Positions 63,206 to 64,000 of a stretch of 64,000 nt of DNA are shown in pieces. Position numbers and translations under genes: made by a program. Positions within the stretch are counted from its first letter, which is position 1; the number at the start of each line of letters is the position of its first letter. The DNA is from Pseudoxanthobacter soli DSM 19599 (GTDB lineage Bacteria; Pseudomonadota; Alphaproteobacteria; Rhizobiales; Segnochrobactraceae), in NCBI RefSeq assembly GCF_900148505.1, contig NZ_FRXO01000012.1, positions 59,252-123,251 of the forward strand, in the 5' to 3' direction. The notes below the pieces were generated by a model. That model had not been told where the DNA came from. It was given only the letters and a program-made list of their open reading frames with translations, and searched no databases.

Positions 63206-63214
63206 TTATCCACA
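63206..63214 (+). promoter_or_regulatory. Single perfect DnaA box
   Basis: TTATCCACA matches the DnaA consensus exactly, 119 bp upstream of the rRNA promoter. No second box or AT-rich unwinding region is nearby, so this is not an origin by itself. It could be chance or a titration/regulatory site. Confidence 0.4.
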
Positions 63215-63332
63215 AGGAGAGACGCGCCGGAAGCCCGCGAAACGCCAGCGTTTCCGCGGTGAATCGCCCGGTCTGGCCGCCGCGGCCGAAGACGGTCCGA
63301 GGTCGGTGCGGCGAGATTTTTGCGATGACGGA

Positions 63333-63362
63333 TTGACGACGAGCGCCGGGAGGACCTATAAG
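63333..63362 (+). promoter_or_regulatory. rRNA operon promoter
   Basis: TTGACG (63333-63338) and TATAAG (63357-63362) are separated by 18 nt and followed by a C-rich discriminator, as expected for a growth-rate-controlled rRNA promoter. It lies about 360 bp upstream of the mature 16S end. Confidence 0.75.
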
Positions 63363-63724
63363 CCCCCTCACAGACGGGGCGGCGCTGCTGGCGACGGCGG
63401 CGCGGATGCCCTGGTGCTCCCGATCAGATGCGGGCGTTGATGCCGGGTTGGTTGATCCGGTGGCGAGCTTGTGTCGGGTTTGGCGGGTTTGAGGATCGGT
63501 TCCTCGGTTTTTTGACAATTTGGATGGAAGGAAGGGAAACGTAGGCGGCGCGGTTTTGCGCGGCGGGTGCCGAAAGGCACCAGCCGGTTAAGAGACAAGA
63601 CGGCGCGATACGTTTTCCGAGCTCACTCAGAAGTTCTGGTTCTGGATCGCTGTGAAGCGAGACGGGGTTGGATCTGAGATGAGACCTCGTCGATGACGTG
63701 ATCGTGCTGGGATATTCTCTTATT
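63363..63724 (+). other. 16S rRNA precursor leader
   Basis: This is the transcribed leader between the rRNA promoter and 16S. It contains a small hairpin, GAGGA-TCGGT-TCCTC (63491-63505), followed by a T-rich GGTTTTTTG. That resembles an attenuator or antitermination site. The last 100 nt are AT-richer and probably include the 5' arm of the RNase III processing stem. No coding region is apparent. Confidence 0.6.
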
Positions 63725-64000
63725 AAACCTGAGAGTTTGATCCTGGCTCAGAACGAACGCTGGCGGCAGGCCTAACACATGCAAGTCGAACGCTCTCTTC
63801 GGAGGGAGTGGCAGACGGGTGAGTAACACGTGGGAACCTACCCCTTGGTACGGAATAACTGATGGAAACGTTAGCTAATACCGTATGAGCGCTGAGGCGG
63901 AAAGATTTATCGCCAAGGGATGGGCCCGCGTAGGATTAGCTAGTTGGTGGGGTAAAGGCCTACCAAGGCGACGATCCTTAGCTGGTCTGAGAGGATGATC
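63725..64000 (+). rRNA. rrs: 16S ribosomal RNA (5' part)
   Basis: The conserved 16S start AGAGTTTGATCCTGGCTCAG begins at 63732. It is followed by ACGAACGCTGGCGGCAGGCC and the short variable helix typical of alphaproteobacteria (AACGCTCTCTTCGGAGGGAG). GGGTGAGTAACACGTGGGAA and the helix leading to TAATACCGTATG continue as expected. The mature 5' end is set about 7 nt upstream by analogy to E. coli. About 276 nt are inside the window; the rest lies to the right. Confidence 0.98.

Noticed and set aside
63206..63520. Replication origin near the rRNA operon
   Set aside because: Only one DnaA box is found, with no AT-rich unwinding element and no origin-associated genes.

Overview
The window is high-GC, densely coded DNA of an alphaproteobacterium. 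The right edge holds the start of a 16S rRNA gene with an alphaproteobacterial 5' region. A complete PhyR-NepR-EcfG general stress response locus and many genes for sugar-acid use point to the order Hyphomicrobiales (Rhizobiales), probably a soil-, water- or plant-associated heterotroph. I saw no IS elements, phage genes or CRISPR arrays. The window looks like ordinary chromosome rich in catabolic islands.

Layout. 1-3.3 kb: the N-terminal part of an AcoR-like regulator, then a TPP riboswitch controlling a ThiX-ThiY thiamine-precursor transporter whose ATPase gene is missing. 3.3-9.2 kb: the general stress response. It has an HWE histidine kinase with an ethylene-receptor-like membrane domain, phyR, nepR-ecfG, and an alcohol dehydrogenase/SDR pair. 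EcfG-type promoters (GGAAC-N16-yGTT) are readable in front of phyR, nepR-ecfG and the dehydrogenase pair. 9.3-15.7 kb: a CUT2-type sugar ABC transporter (binding protein, permease, ATPase) with a Gfo/Idh/MocA oxidoreductase and a TIM-barrel isomerase, divergent from an IclR regulator. 16-25.7 kb: a compact operon encoding an IolD-like ThDP enzyme, an aldehyde dehydrogenase and an IlvD/Edd dehydratase. An AraC-type regulator follows, then a sulfatase, its formylglycine-generating enzyme and a beta-barrel protein. This is the part most likely to encode an undescribed pathway.

25.8-35 kb: a serine hydrolase, two short-chain dehydrogenases around a GlxA-type regulator, an MFS exporter, a CPA1 Na+/H+ antiporter, a DUF4142 periplasmic protein and a two-lobed CaiB-type protein. 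35.3-39.9 kb: a mannonate-oxidoreductase-like enzyme with a FadR-type regulator, divergent from a second IlvD/Edd (pentonate-type) dehydratase. 39.9-49.4 kb: a CYTH-like protein of unknown role, an aldehyde dehydrogenase, a DbpA-type DEAD-box helicase, an EamA transporter, and a flavin reductase divergent from a FAD/NAD-binding protein. 49.4-53.6 kb: a ketoglutarate-semialdehyde-type dehydrogenase and a GntR regulator, divergent from uxuA, with two copies of a palindromic operator. 53.6-57.1 kb: deoC with a double-length aldehyde dehydrogenase. 57.2-60.8 kb: pqiABC. 61.1-63.2 kb: a FabF-like ketosynthase divergent from an HxlR regulator, with two matching operators. The rRNA operon promoter, leader and 16S start complete the window.

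Taken together, the enzymes (two IlvD/Edd dehydratases, UxuA, a UxuB-like reductase, a KGSA-type dehydrogenase and several other aldehyde dehydrogenases) form separate non-phosphorylative sugar-acid modules. Each has its own local regulator (IclR, AraC, FadR/GntR).
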